A DNA stretch of 64,000 bases from Chytridium lagenaria (lineage: Eukaryota; Chytridiomycota; Chytridiomycetes; Chytridiales; Chytridiaceae), in the NCBI GenBank assembly GCA_025449115.1, contig JAHLKC010000013.1, forward strand, positions 284,001 to 348,000, in the 5' to 3' direction. The position numbers and the translations under genes were made by a program. The notes under the pieces were generated by a model. That model saw nothing but the letters and a program-made list of their open reading frames with translations, did not search any database and was not told where the DNA came from. Shown here in pieces: positions 1 through 11,043 of this stretch (its first letter is position 1; the number at the start of each line of letters is the position of its first letter).

Positions 1-1472
1 GTGCCTTTTCAAGCATTTTATAAATAAGATTAGGCTCTGAGATGTACTTTGCTTGGTCGGCGAGAGACAGAGCTAAAAAAAAATCTAAGATCGCGTGCAA
101 AGCCGTTCAAACCTTTTAAATCTGGTTTTAAGTTTCCATCGAAAGTATTCCCCTTGATCCATAAGCGATTTAAGAAAAGCTCAATTTCATTCGCCCGTTC
201 CCCGTCATTCACATCTAAATACTTTAAGGCTTTTTCAGCATGCACGATGGCGAGTGAGAAAATATTCTGATTCTCATAACATAATGCCAGCTCTTGCTCA
301 AATGATGATATCATCTTTTTGTCGATCCCGGGAACACGTTCTGTGGTTTCGCAGACTGTCTTCAAGATATCGCAACACAACGGTCGAGTAGCGTCATGCA
401 GAAGATTCAAATCGTTCAAGGCTTTCCAACTTAACACACAACATCTATGTGTTAACCGAACATCACATAACACATCTCTCGCTTTCACCGTGAGTGTTTG
501 AAGCAACGAGAGATATTTCCTAATCTCCCCTTTTTGCTGTTCAGATCCCTTGATTCTTTCAAGTTCAATTTGAAGAGCAACCAGGGTTCGGTCTGCACTC
601 CCTGTAAACGGATATCGAGATATAATGCGTTCTGCTATGTCATATTGAAGATACTCAGCCGCTACACTCGCTATATCTATCAAATACGAGAAGCCCATCT
701 CCCCAGCATATTTCGCTGTTATCTCCTGTTCTGCATCCACAAGAATTTTGCGAAGATTGGTCGAGTCGGGCTCATTGTTGGCGTACACCCTTACAAAGTG
801 TTTAATTAACGGGTCATTCGCAAAAAGATCTTGGAGGTTTGAGGAGATGGTAAAAAGTTTTGATGATTTCATGATGGTGTAGAGTTTTGAGAGCTTGATA
901 GCCCCCGCATGAGGGGATTGCATTTTTTGCAACAGTCCAAAGGCTTGCTGAAGTGATGATGTGGCTTTTTCGTCTGCAGTTTGCAGGAATTTGGCCCAAT
1001 CTTCTTCGGAGGGCCATGGAGTTATTCCGGTCAAATTCAATTGGGACAATCGAAGTTTTGAAGTACTCTCGGCGAGAATGCACGCAAGTTCGAAGGACAG
1101 CACAGGTGCTTGAATGGGTAGCTGCTTGAGCACAGCTATAGCACGTTCGACTGCTGGTAAGAAGAGTGGCCCGTATTTCGTCTGGAACGATACTCTCAGA
1201 ATCGCCCATAGGCTCTCCAGCCCATGCATGCATAACTCATGCAGACCCTTCTTGTGCGCTTCCTCAAATCCTCTGACTGCGAATGATACAGAATTGCGTA
1301 GAGTTCTGAAGTGTTCTGGATCGTCGAACCAGGAAAGATCTCGCTCCTTTTCGTATTTAAAGGGTGAGAATGATGTTATTTTGAGTGCTTCATTGTAGCA
1401 TGCGTCGATGTAGTCTTTAGGAGTAGCATTTTCATCTGCAAAGACCTCCTCGTCAATTGTTGTCCTTGTCAT
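1..1472 (-). CDS. Helical-repeat protein, N-terminal part, runs off the left edge
   Basis: I do not recognise this protein with confidence. A 480-residue frame opens at the ATG at 1472. It is rich in alpha-helix-forming residues and has TPR-like stretches, for example near residues 410-430 (LALCYENQNIFSLAIVHAEK). No signal peptide or catalytic motif is visible. The frame stops at 30 only because a nine-A run at 75-83 shifts it. In the neighbouring frame, coding continues to base 1 (ALSLADQAKYISEPNLIYKM), so the gene is cut by the window edge. A second open stretch at 1453-1647, also helical, could be an upstream exon in another frame, which would move the true start upstream. Very large TPR-type axonemal proteins such as CFAP46 or CFAP54 would suit a flagellated organism, but that is a guess from composition only. 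RPN12 diverges from its start. Confidence 0.55.
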
Positions 1473-1885
1473 CTTTTGACAATTTCAGAATTTGTTGTAT
1501 GATGCCTTCAAACCTTGAAAAGTGGTCTGGTTGCAACAACGCTCTGTGATGCTTGATAGTGTAGATGATGATATTGTTTCGGAGCTTGTAGAGTATTTTT
1601 AATAAATTCAAGTATGCAGCGGCTGGGCATGGTTTATAGCCATCCATTAGACAGCTAGCCAGTTAAGTCCGTGCAATGAACCCTACAACTATGCGCCGGA
1701 CTGGACTCGCTATGACACAAAACGCAATATACATTGAAATTGAACTCTGCATGCATTCGGAGAAATACAGTACGCTTGGACGGATCATCTCTTGCCTCAT
1801 CCCTTGTCTAATTGCACTTGGTTGATGTTTACTTGCGCGTTCAACCAAAAAAAAATTTTGAGACGTTGGAATCAAGTTTCCTGCA

Positions 1886-2984
1886 ATGGCCGCCGCCCTA
1901 ACCCAACAAAGTACTCTAACCGCGCCGCTCTTCCTCACAACTAAAACTCATTTCCAGCCATCACTCTATACGAGTCCCTCAAGAAGGACTTGGAATCCCC
2001 AACAGCTGATGTTCAGAAGTGTGGGACCTACTTAAACTCTTTGAAGGTGACAACAACCGAAAGTCTTGCAACAAGTTGTCCTAACCCGTCCATTGAAGAA
2101 AAACCTTGCAAAGCTTTCTTTCTTGCAGCCTCAGTCGACCCCGGATGTGAAGGTGTTTGATGCTTACTCGTACGTTTTTTGAATTGAAGCGATGGACTGA
2201 CTTTGACTCTTAGGCGAGGTTTTGGAGTTGGGCGCTCATTGGAGTATCAGAGCGAAGGACATTCCTGCGTTTGAGAGGTTCATTTCCCAGTTGAAAACCT
2301 ACTACAATGATTACAAGTTCGTCCCTTCCCATCACTATAAACACTGACTCGTCCATAGCACCATCCTTCCTCCATCTCAGAGGATGCACAAATACTTGGG
2401 TTTGAACCTACTCAGACTTCTCGCGCAGAACCGGATATCCGAATTCCACACTGAACTTGAAGTCATTGAACCCGAGCAGCTCTCCGCCAATATTTACATC
2501 AAGCATCCTATTCAAGTTGAGCAGTGCCTCATGGAGGGCAGCTACAACAAAGTATGGAACTCGAGGTTAAACGTACCCGCAGAGGAATACCTCTTCTTTA
2601 TTGACATCTTGATGGGGACTATCAGGTTTTATCTTGCGTTGTTGGGGTCTTGTTAACGTTCATAGGAATGAGATTGCTAGCTGCAGTGAGAAGGCTTACA
2701 ACAGTCTGCCGCTTCCCGACGCGGCGACGTTGCTGTATTTTAAGACTCCTAGTGATGTTGTCCCATTTGCTCATGAGGTTTATTAAAACTCTTATTTACG
2801 CTAATTTTATGAAAGCGCGGTTGGACGATTGCGGAAGGGAAGATTATTTTCACGACTGCGAACACGGAGAATGTAGAGCTTCCTACTTCCAAACTTATTC
2901 GCCAAACTTTGGGATACGCTCGAGAGCTCGAGCGCATTGGTAAACAATTCTTATCGGTATTGCAGCTAACTTTGCGCAGTTTAA
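1886..2984 (+). CDS. RPN12: 26S proteasome regulatory subunit Rpn12 (PSMD8)
   Basis: This is a lid subunit of the 19S regulatory particle, which helps assemble the lid and join it to the base. The central exon (2384-2624) is highly diagnostic: [20 protein letters not shown], then [20 protein letters not shown] and [11 protein letters not shown], matching the PCI region of the family. The start MAAALTQQ at 1886 is joined by a short intron to [14 protein letters not shown]. The last exon closes as [11 protein letters not shown], the same end as animal PSMD8, if a 40-base intron with a CTAAC branch is removed at 2941-2979. About six introns are implied. The junction near 2207-2216 gives the wrong frame for the expected [12 protein letters not shown], so one small indel is likely there. 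The overall length, near 260-270 residues, is normal for fungi. Confidence 0.93.
2941..2979 (+). other. Minimal 40-base-class intron, last intron of RPN12
   Basis: The intron begins GTAAAC and ends CGCAG, with CTAAC a few bases before the acceptor. Removing it turns the final codons into GAG CGC ATT GTT TAA, giving the ERIV end conserved in PSMD8. An alternative acceptor inside it would leave an intron of only 26 bases and a non-conserved tail. Confidence 0.7.
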
Positions 2985-3025
2985 TATCGTACCCAATAAA
3001 GAATGAAATCTCATGTTCTTTATAT

Positions 3026-3925
3026 AAATTACATTACTTGTCGATACGTGGAAAGGAGCTCTTCACCGTTTTCAACATCGCGTGTTGTTACGAGAACAGC
3101 TGTTTTGACGATGGGTTGGTGAGGTTCATCGATGGCACAGTAGGATATGTTTGGAATCCAATGACCCTGTCCACCCATGTTGTCGTCTAAATCTATTTCA
3201 AAGTAGGCCACTAATTTAAAAGTTTGTTACTTTCTTTTACTTTTATGTGATGTTTACCGTTTGAATTGTTGGAGCCGTTGTTGATTATGTGACCAATACC
3301 CAGAGGGTGTCCTTGTGGGTGAAGATTATATTCTGATGTGCAATGGAGCATCCATGACGCATCACAATGATGTTCTTTGCGAGCTTTTATGGATTTGTAA
3401 ATTGAAGCGGATAACCCTAATCGCTTAGTAAGTACGCCTGGAAATCCACTCAACCCATTCCTTTCCCGTCCACATAGCCACCATGTTTCAAACGCATCAG
3501 ATAGTGGTTTCGAATTGATACAAAGAGAAGAGGATGATGAGGTTCATATGTTGTGCCTATATTATGTCATGCATCTATTTTGATAGAAGCCTATAAACCT
3601 GGATAGAATGCGACAACTGTCCCTTGAAGAATTCTCCCGTTGACGAAAACCCCGCGTCCGGCTTTAGGGAGATTACTTTTTGTAATGAACAAATGAAATC
3701 CGTGATTATCCAGAAAAGCCTTTTTGACATTGGATGATATTCCTGTTAAAGGTGTTGTACCTTTGGCCAATTTCCTCTTTCCTTCCCAGCTTGCGTCGAC
3801 TTTAAAAGCTGCAGCACTTGCATGTCCGCATCCTTCACAGGGATGGGAGGCGACGTTTTCAAAACTGTTTGCCTTGCCACCATATTCCATAACTGCAATG
3901 GATAGAGGCGATCCCAGTATTTCAT
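3026..3925 (-). CDS. SETD9-like SET-domain protein
   Basis: This is a putative protein lysine methyltransferase of the small SETD9 family. Three coding blocks are seen on the minus strand. The first (3591-3890) carries GRGVFVNGRILQGTVVAFYPG, like the opening of the SETD9 SET domain. The second (about 3260-3453) carries HPLGIGHIINNGSNNSN, the place of the AdoMet-binding NxxS/N motif. The third (3029-3200) carries HWIPNISYCAIDEP and DVENGEELLSTYR, the last core motif. The end is near 3026. The start is uncertain. An ATG at 3925 opens MKYWDRLYPLQLWNMVARQ, which resembles a SETD9 N-terminus but is in another frame from the SET block. An ATG at 3890 opens in the SET frame with a CEGCGHA stretch. 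The first choice overlaps the YAE1 stop. Substrate is unknown. Confidence 0.7.
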
Positions 3926-4478
3926 AACGATGTTGCTTTATTAGAAAGCTGTAGAGTGAGTTCTGAGAGTAAGGTACGTGCAGATATGAGAGTATCGTGG
4001 TTTGAAAAGAGGTCAGCGTCTTGACGAAATTTTTCGTATGGGTTCTCTTGAAGAGATTTGGCGAGATGATGGAGGGCTCGGAGGGTTACTTTGATGCGTG
4101 ATGTGATGTCGGGGGGGAATTGACCAAAGCATAAAAGAGTACTGTTTTGTTGGTTTTTTGTTATATAGTTAAGGTACGGTGGACGAATAAATGCAGTGCT
4201 AATCTTTTACCTCAGCCGTCCGTGCAGATCGCCGAGCAGTTTACCGTGAGCTATTGATACTGCGAAACCAGCATCAAATCCTTCTTGCAAATATGCCTCC
4301 TTTGCCTCTAATGTGCCCTCCCTGTACCCAATCTAGAGTCTTTAAGCATTGCAACCTCTTAAAAAGTTCTCGTTACCACTCCATGATTATCATGCAACTT
4401 CTCCCATTCCCTGTTAGCCATGGCCTTGTCGTGTTCTGCATCGTCCAAGTCCAGCCAGACGTCGTCGCCGTCGTCCAT
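3922..4478 (-). CDS. YAE1: Yae1, Fe-S cluster adaptor for Rli1/ABCE1 maturation
   Basis: Yae1, with Lto1, links the cytosolic Fe-S targeting complex to the ribosome-recycling factor Rli1. Exon 1 starts MDDGDDVWLDLDDAEHDKAM, the typical short acidic DDVW start of this family. A second block (about 4207-4335) reads GYREGTLEAKEAYLQEGFD followed by AGFAVSIAHGKLLGDLHGRL, which is the Yae1 deca-GX3 motif with evenly spaced glycines. A third exon (3922-4140) encodes a helical C-terminal tail ending KATSL. The open frame runs upstream of the ATG at 4478 into Cys-rich sequence, but the family starts with the DDVW segment. A divergently transcribed TSNAXIP1-like gene starts 55 bases away. The stop codon appears to overlap the next same-strand ATG. 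Confidence 0.88.
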
Positions 4479-4533
4479 GCTTCTTGTAGATTCTCTGATT
4501 TTTTGCGACTGTGCAATATCTATAAGGTTTGAA
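4479..4533. promoter_or_regulatory. 55-base divergent spacer between YAE1 and the TSNAXIP1-like gene
   Basis: The two ATGs, at 4478 on the minus strand and 4534 on the plus strand, leave only this interval between coding regions. It contains a CTATAAGG stretch. Core promoter elements for at least one gene must lie inside the neighbour's coding sequence or here. The plus-strand start is less certain than the minus-strand one. Confidence 0.4.
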
Positions 4534-7127
4534 ATGGATGAGATTGTCAGGTTTCGACATGTTGAGCAGGTGTGCAGTGGGCGACTATCAGCAATGTCAA
4601 CGGTTTCCGACCCTGACGAAAAGTCACAACCAACTCTACTGCATGCCATGATGCAGTACATACGATCAGAGCTCAAGCTGGTGGGGTCTGCGAGTGCGAT
4701 GCCTGGAGATTCAAAGCGGTTACAGGTGTATAGGGAGGCATGGGGTAGGCAATATATTTACTTACGTTTTTGATAGTAATTCTTTCACGGATAGATGCGT
4801 TCATTCATGAATTCAAAACATATAAACCTATACTGAGTGAAATCAAAAATGAAATACGAGATGGCTCTTTTCGGCACAGAGTGTGCTGTTGCAAGAGATA
4901 GAGCCTTTGAAATGCAAAGTATCTATTGGAAAGTTTGAGGCGTCAAGAGAGCTCTTGAAATTACGGAATGAGCTTACAGCTGAATTACAAAAGCTAGAGT
5001 AGGACCTCATGCTATCTCCGTATCGTTTGACACGTTCTGTAGAGGAATGAACCGCACTTTACTATCTGAAAAAGATTCATTAGAATCAGAGATCAGACTT
5101 TTGAACGGACAGATTACAACGCTATCAAATGAGCTAAGGAAGAATGACGATGCAGTCCAAGGAGAAGTTAGTTTAGTAAAGTTATTTTTTTGGATGCTTA
5201 CCGCGTCAGGAAATGGCTAGGAAACGACTTGCTGATTTCCAAGATCAATTGGAATTGATGGAGAAGACATTTCAAGAGACGATGCATCAGAAAGATGAAG
5301 AAATAGTGGAGTTGAAGAGAAATTTAAGAAAAGGTAGCGTTAGGTTTCCGTTGAGAAGATTGGAAATTTGCCGTCTTGAAAAAATTAAATCTCGATAACA
5401 CAGCCCTTGAAGAGAACAACACCAAAGACGCCGAAGTCGCAAAGCTCAAGGAAACTCTCGACCAATCCGTCCCTAGAACCTCAATCCAGGCCGCGACCGA
5501 ACGAATCCAAGAACTTGAGTTTTGAGAATGTTGATCTTCGATCCCGCATCGAGACAATGGTAAACCATAAGCCCTTCAGTCACGCGAACATTAATTGCCT
5601 CTCAGTCACTGGGAGATAGATAGTTTAAGAGCACAATGCGTGAAAAAAGGATAAGCAGCTGCAGGCGGCTGAGACTGATAAGGTTGACTTGACTTTTGGT
5701 TTTTTGTAGTTAAGCTTTTACAGTTACCGAATTGGGAATACGTCGCGTATAACTGTCCAGGTCCTGTTCATGAATGGGGAGTATTATGTCGTGGAATGGA
5801 CTTTAACGACACCATCGTCGTTCTCATTCGTCAACTGCTCCTGGTAATTCTTTCCTCAACCTTTTCATCACTGAGCAAAGCAGGGTAAATCCAGTAAGCC
5901 TGGTGCACGGCAAGACCAAACGTAAGCGCCTGTCGCCCAATAAGTCTTACTCACGGTTTTTACAGCACTACCAAAGAAGAGAAAGACGATAAACGCGACA
6001 CTAAGTTCTTTGTGGGACTCGGTGTTGGCTCTGAGGTCCCTAAATACCTACGGTATATTCTTTTCGATTTTTCGTATTAACCATCACTAGTTTCCGCGGA
6101 AAAATTCCAAACCGCCGTCTCACCAAAAAAGATTGTGTTCTTCTTATAAACGATACATGGAAATCCAAATCGCTTCACGATGCTCTTCAAAAAGGCAAAG
6201 ACCGGGTCACGGTACATTACACTTTGGTTTCAAGTTTGAGTAATCGAATATACAGCTCCCAAACTTTTTATTCATGTATCTTAAGAAACGATTTGGCACG
6301 CAAGACGTGATAGCTGAATGGGGGTATAACCTCCACGCAGCTTCACAACGACATAGTTTCCAAAGCGTACAATGCAAACTGTTTTATGAAATCCTCACAG
6401 GTATATTTTCCATACGTATTTTTGTCTGAGTTAGATTTAGAGAATTTAGATGAAAGCGTTTATCATCACCAGCAAGCCATGATTGAACGTCTCCGCGGCG
6501 CATTTTTAAAGTTTGATAGTGTCAAACATGATGGGAAAGCTAGAGGGCTAATTACAAAGAAGGAGGCTGGAAAGATATTGGAGGAGTTTTGGGGTTGGAA
6601 AACGCCGGAACAGATTGGACTACTGATAAGTGTGAGTATTATTTGCAATCCCACTTATTCGTTTATCTTGAGTTTCCTTTCACTTACAGTATATATTTTG
6701 GCTATGGAGGCTGATCAAACCGGTGATTGATCACATACCACTGGCTTTTTCCACAATGACACCGACTCTGTCTTCCTCGAGGTCGTCCGTGAACAAGATA
6801 TGGAATTCCGCGATAAATACATCACGGATCTTACGGTACAACACGTCCCTCCGTCCCATTTTGATCATCCTAATACCATCTTTCAGGATAAGATTCGAGC
6901 CATTACAAAAGGACCCACGTGTATCCGCTACAGATATACTGAGAAGCCTTGTAGCGCTGGATCCTCAAAAGCCACGTCGGGATCTGGATGCGTATGTTGC
7001 GAGAGGGTTTAATATTCCGGCTGAACAGATCAAACCACGGAGTATGGTGATGGTCGAGGTGTTTATGAAGGCGCTTGGAAGGGGTTTAGAGAGAGGACCA
7101 AGTGGATATGTGGAAGAACCAAAATAA
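4534..7127 (+). CDS. TSNAXIP1-like coiled-coil protein, probably flagellar
   Basis: The N-terminal region has the features of the translin-associated factor X-interacting protein 1 N-terminus. HAMMQYIRSELKLVG and LQVYREAW are followed, after a short intron, by DAFIHEFKTYKPILSEIKNE, matching the family pattern of a fktYkPlLsxIKnE segment. A long coiled coil follows (4900-5540; for example RKRLADFQDQLELMEKTFQE). A conserved-looking block with VGLGVGSEVPKYLRFRGKIP is next (about 6010-6130), then a helical part with KARGLITKKEAGKILEEFWG. The frame closes at GYVEEPK. About ten short introns are implied, and several exons do not join in frame without small corrections. The family is largely known from ciliated eukaryotes, so a role in the zoospore flagellum is an inference from context. 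Confidence 0.68.
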
Positions 7128-7714
7128 ACGGTACTGAAATGAAGTTATTGAATGGCCTTCAAACATGGCTGCCGGGGCGCCACAAATAGTTCTATCAACT
7201 AAGCGTAAATAGAATTTTATGCAGTCCTCACTACTTGGTCTTATCGTACTGCTATGCCACCCTTTTTATTTTGTGCATGTTTTCCAAATTCGTAAAAAAG
7301 CTAACAATTACTTGGACATCTATCTTTTCTCGTCGAAAGGAGTTCTGCAAGGCAAGGAACGCCGGCTACTATCCACTTAGCATTACGCACGTAGGTAACA
7401 TAGAGTTTATAGATGTCATACACCGAGAAAATGCGAACACCTGAATCCCAGTCTTCTTTACAAAGTAGAAGATTGACAAATGAGGCATATCATAACAATA
7501 AGAAAATGACGGCGCCAATTCACTTGCGACGGTTTCCCTAAATTATGTTGCCGCATCGCGCTTACTTATCTCTTCGTAACGCAACAAAAAACACAGATTC
7601 TGTCAGAGTATAATTCAAAACGTGCTGTTTCAATTTCTCGTCAATATACTATCAGCTTTTTGCTTGAAGATGCATGGCACTTAAAGAAGTCTACAAGAAA
7701 GTTGGTTGGGTTGA
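7128..7714. other. Spacer without a supported gene
   Basis: The region lies between two converging genes. The only open frame of note (7235-7444, plus strand) has no recognisable domain and no splice context. I see no RNA gene or repeat. Confidence 0.5.
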
Positions 7715-10514
7715 CTAAAAAATAAATATATGGAACGGAAAGGGGAGCGGACAGAAGCAATGAATAATGACCGGAAATGTAGGGAAGAACGAAAAGCATG
7801 AAGGTAAACGCATAGAGATAAATTCGTCACATGGCGACAATGCCTGAATAGGTAGCATAGACAATGATCCCCCCTTCAAATCCTCAAAACACCTTAAATG
7901 AACATGATTCACGTGCGTGTACGTCAAACAATCCATCATCTCCATCTTCAAATGCGGGTAATAATAACACTGATGCGCCGCATGATTAAACGACTCAAAC
8001 CGATCCGACTGTTGAAGTGGCGTCACATCCACTTTATATCTCATCATATCTTTTCGATCAAAGACGCTTGTAAAGGCTATTCTGTCCGTGTCATCAAGGA
8101 CATTGCACCATAGCGTCTCTGCTGCATTGTTGTCGTCATTCACACGACATGCTTGACAGGACTCTGGTTGCTTTATTTCAAAGCTCTCCTCCTCTTCGAC
8201 CTGAAGCTGATACCGTGAGAAATCAAACACCATATCATTGGCGTTTCGTGACAGCGGGTAGTCTTCCACAAGTCGCCAAGCACCCACTGTATCATCATCG
8301 TAATTCATAAACTCCAAGGTTTTGGAATCATCACCCGTTGTTTCTCCCGGATGGAATGCATGGGTGGAATACGGATGATTACACGCTTCCACGCGGTGGT
8401 TGACTTCTCCGAGTCTAAAAAAACTCGCGTTCACCGGATTTCAGAGATGTCATGGCTTGGAGATAAGAAGTGGGGTCGTGGGCGGATTTGGAGTAGGTTC
8501 GTTTCAACCGAGATTCTGTCGCCCAGGGGACTTGGGCGATCGCTGAACGGGCAAACACGGGATCACATTCGTCTCTTCCCATTGATCTACCAATGCCATA
8601 GGGTTCTTTCTGAGGTGGCCTCTGATATATGTCAGCGTAGTTTCTTTTCGGTTTCATCATCCGGTTTGGTGTCAGCGTCGTCAATGTCCGAATTTTTTGT
8701 ATCGTCCTCATCTGTATCCGAGTCGGATGACAGAGATTGAGGTATATGACATGTGACCCGGTTGTAAAAGTTATCCAAATACCCATCCCCTACGAATTGC
8801 GACCCAAAACGGTACGTCATGTAGGTTCGATCCACGCTAGCACGAAAGTCCGTCTCAGGTTCTCTCTAGACAACAAATGGGTGTTAGATTGAAAAAAAAC
8901 TTGAAAAAAGACAATCAAGAGGGGGAAACACTAACCTTTGCAGGATCCTGTTGCTTTACTTTAAATAAAGCACCGTAGCAAGGTTTGCCATAAAACACAG
9001 ACAACATGACATCTTCAAACTCAACCGCTACCGCCTCCTGCGTGACAGGGTTATACGCGACCGTATAAACATCCGTATCCTTCATATGTCCCAACTGGAA
9101 ATACACCATGAGGGCCGCGACCCGACAACAACCCTCGACGTTGCTTTTAAAGAATGCCGCGTCTGAGAATTTCATCATTGTACTTGGCCCATACTTGATG
9201 GCCCACGTTGGAAGTTGTAGCCACTCAATGCTAGACACGCTTTTGAATTCTTGTGTGCATCGCAGGTGTTGACGTGAGAGATGATATGTTTCTAACAGCC
9301 AGAGAAGGGACGGAAAAGCCAGAACGATCTTTTGGATATCCACTTCCTTTAAGAACGTGCTGATACGCGGGAGAAGTTCTGCGGGAAGGCTTGTAAAATG
9401 CATCAGATTAGTTTGATTGATCCATTATAAAAGTTTCATACCGATTCAGCCGACATGGAAGTCTTTTCGTATGTTTCCAAAGACCGAGGACAGCGGATAG
9501 GCATATCGCATGGACAAACTCCGTTCATATAACTCCCCCGCCTTTGCCACATTTCCTTCCAACTCTAGACTTTGAGCTTCCCGAAAATACGTCAAACAAG
9601 CTTGATAATCATCCGTCTCCGCTTCACTGATCGCAAACCCCTTCCATTCTTTCTCTCTCCGTACCATCACATCCGTTCTCAGAAACAACGCGAACCTCAG
9701 GATCACCAGCCTTCAGAGGCGTTCCTTCATGAAGAAGATTTTGACTAAACACCACCACCGCACAGCCTCGTCGTGGTTTTACCGAGACGCAATCATACCC
9801 CTCTTTAAGACCTCCACGATGCTTGATCTCTTCATCCACCGTCAATCCTTTGACCAAAGCAACGGTTTCAAGCGTATCGGCATCTTTTGGGAAATAAAAC
9901 CTCGTCTCCCCACCCTCAAAGCTATCGGTAAGGTAAATAACAACCGACAGCAAGGATCGTTTATCCGCATGTGGACAGTATTGCGCATCCAGATGTGGTG
10001 CAAACAGGCCATCCTTTTCTGTGAAAAGATTGATTCTCACTGCATCATTGGGTCCATCCAACATCCACTTTCCCGTTGAAAACTGCAAACCCAAGCGGTG
10101 TCATTGATATCCCATCGTTATCCACCGTATCTTTGATGCATTGTTGTATTCGACTCCAGATGAGCTTGGAAAGCTTCTCATCAATAGCAAGAACCCGTGA
10201 TCACGTCGTTTTGACTCCTCATATCTCCCTTTCATAGAAACAAAAGACGAAGGATCCAAGTCTATAATCTACAATGAGGTGTGAGAACACGGGCACCACA
10301 TCCCCCCGCCTTACCTGTTCACACTCTTCAAAGACAGAACACTATCCAGCTGCATGAGAACGCGGCCATGTCGGTGATCAACACAACGGACATGTGTTGA
10401 CTCGAGTGGAGGGGATGGTGATGGAAGGAGGTCAACGGATACGGGGTTATCTCTTGTGCGAAGGAAGGCATCGGCAGCGAGGTACTGGGATCGAGAGACG
10501 CTTCTGAGTGGCAT
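7715..10514 (-). CDS. 2-oxoglutarate/Fe(II) oxygenase fused to a TPR-like and F-box region
   Basis: The gene starts MPLRSVSRSQYLAADAF at 10514. A prolyl-4-hydroxylase-type oxygenase domain follows (about 10200-9650). It has the HxD iron motif in LFAPHLDAQYCP, then LLSVVIYLTDSFEGGETRFY, the distal histidine in LLHEGTPLKAGDPEVR, and the 2-oxoglutarate-binding arginine in LRTDVM. Next comes a short TPR/MIT-like hairpin (ACLTYFREAQSLELEGNVAK). Then, after a probable 52-base intron with a CTAAT branch at about 9383-9434, there is an F-box-like segment (LPAELLPRISTFLKEVDIQK). The rest (7715-9300) is acidic and unrecognised, with no WD or LRR repeats. Single-base frame breaks occur near 10195, 9690 and 9460. 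Only 42 bases separate the oxygenase and F-box frames, so one fused gene is more likely than two, but no transcript proves it. The C-terminal end is uncertain. Confidence 0.65.
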
Positions 10515-11043
10515 GGTGATAGAAATTGTCTTTTGACGCGGGGGCACAAGCCACCCCAACTGTGTTTTATAAATGAAACATGGCAAAGTTGGATCAAGGA
10601 TGAAGAAGGCGGTTCAGTCACTTGTCTCCTCTGGTGACCATCATCATTCATTTCATCATTTAAATATCCGTTGTTTGCCATACAGAAAATAAACATAAAC
10701 AGAAAAAGCCATCATCAAATCCACAAGTGATAAAAACAAAACAACAAAAACGACACCAACACAAACTCAAAAGAAAATGAGGTAAAAAACAACAAACAAA
10801 AAAAAAGCCCGGGCGATACCTTAGTCTTTTTCTTCTAAAAAAAAGCCCAATACCCCATGCTAAAACGAAAAAACATATATTACACAATAAAAGGAAAGAA
10901 GAAGAGGAGGCGCTCCAACATAAAAAGAAACAACAAAACAAGTTCACCTGCAACCACAAAAAGAAAAAGAAACCCTTCGACATCAATTCTCAACAATATA
11001 AAAAATAATCAAACCCACAACCTTATAAAAAAAAAATAAAAAG
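10515..11043. other. A-rich spacer
   Basis: The stretch 10690-11043 is strongly A-rich on the plus strand, with many AAAAAA runs and little complexity. The open frames here translate into Phe/Cys- or Lys-rich junk. No gene is supported. It separates the start of the oxygenase/F-box gene from the 3' end of the low-complexity gene. Confidence 0.5.

Noticed and set aside
2941..2966. A 26-base intron at the end of RPN12
   Set aside because: Using the later acceptor gives a 40-base intron with a CTAAC branch and restores the conserved ERIV end.
8351..8740. Plus-strand open frame inside the oxygenase/F-box gene
   Set aside because: It is antisense to coding sequence with acidic runs on the minus strand and shows no domain.
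10660..10986. Phe/Cys-rich hydrophobic open frame as a membrane protein
   Set aside because: It comes from translating A-rich low-complexity DNA on the other strand. It has no conserved pattern and no splice context.
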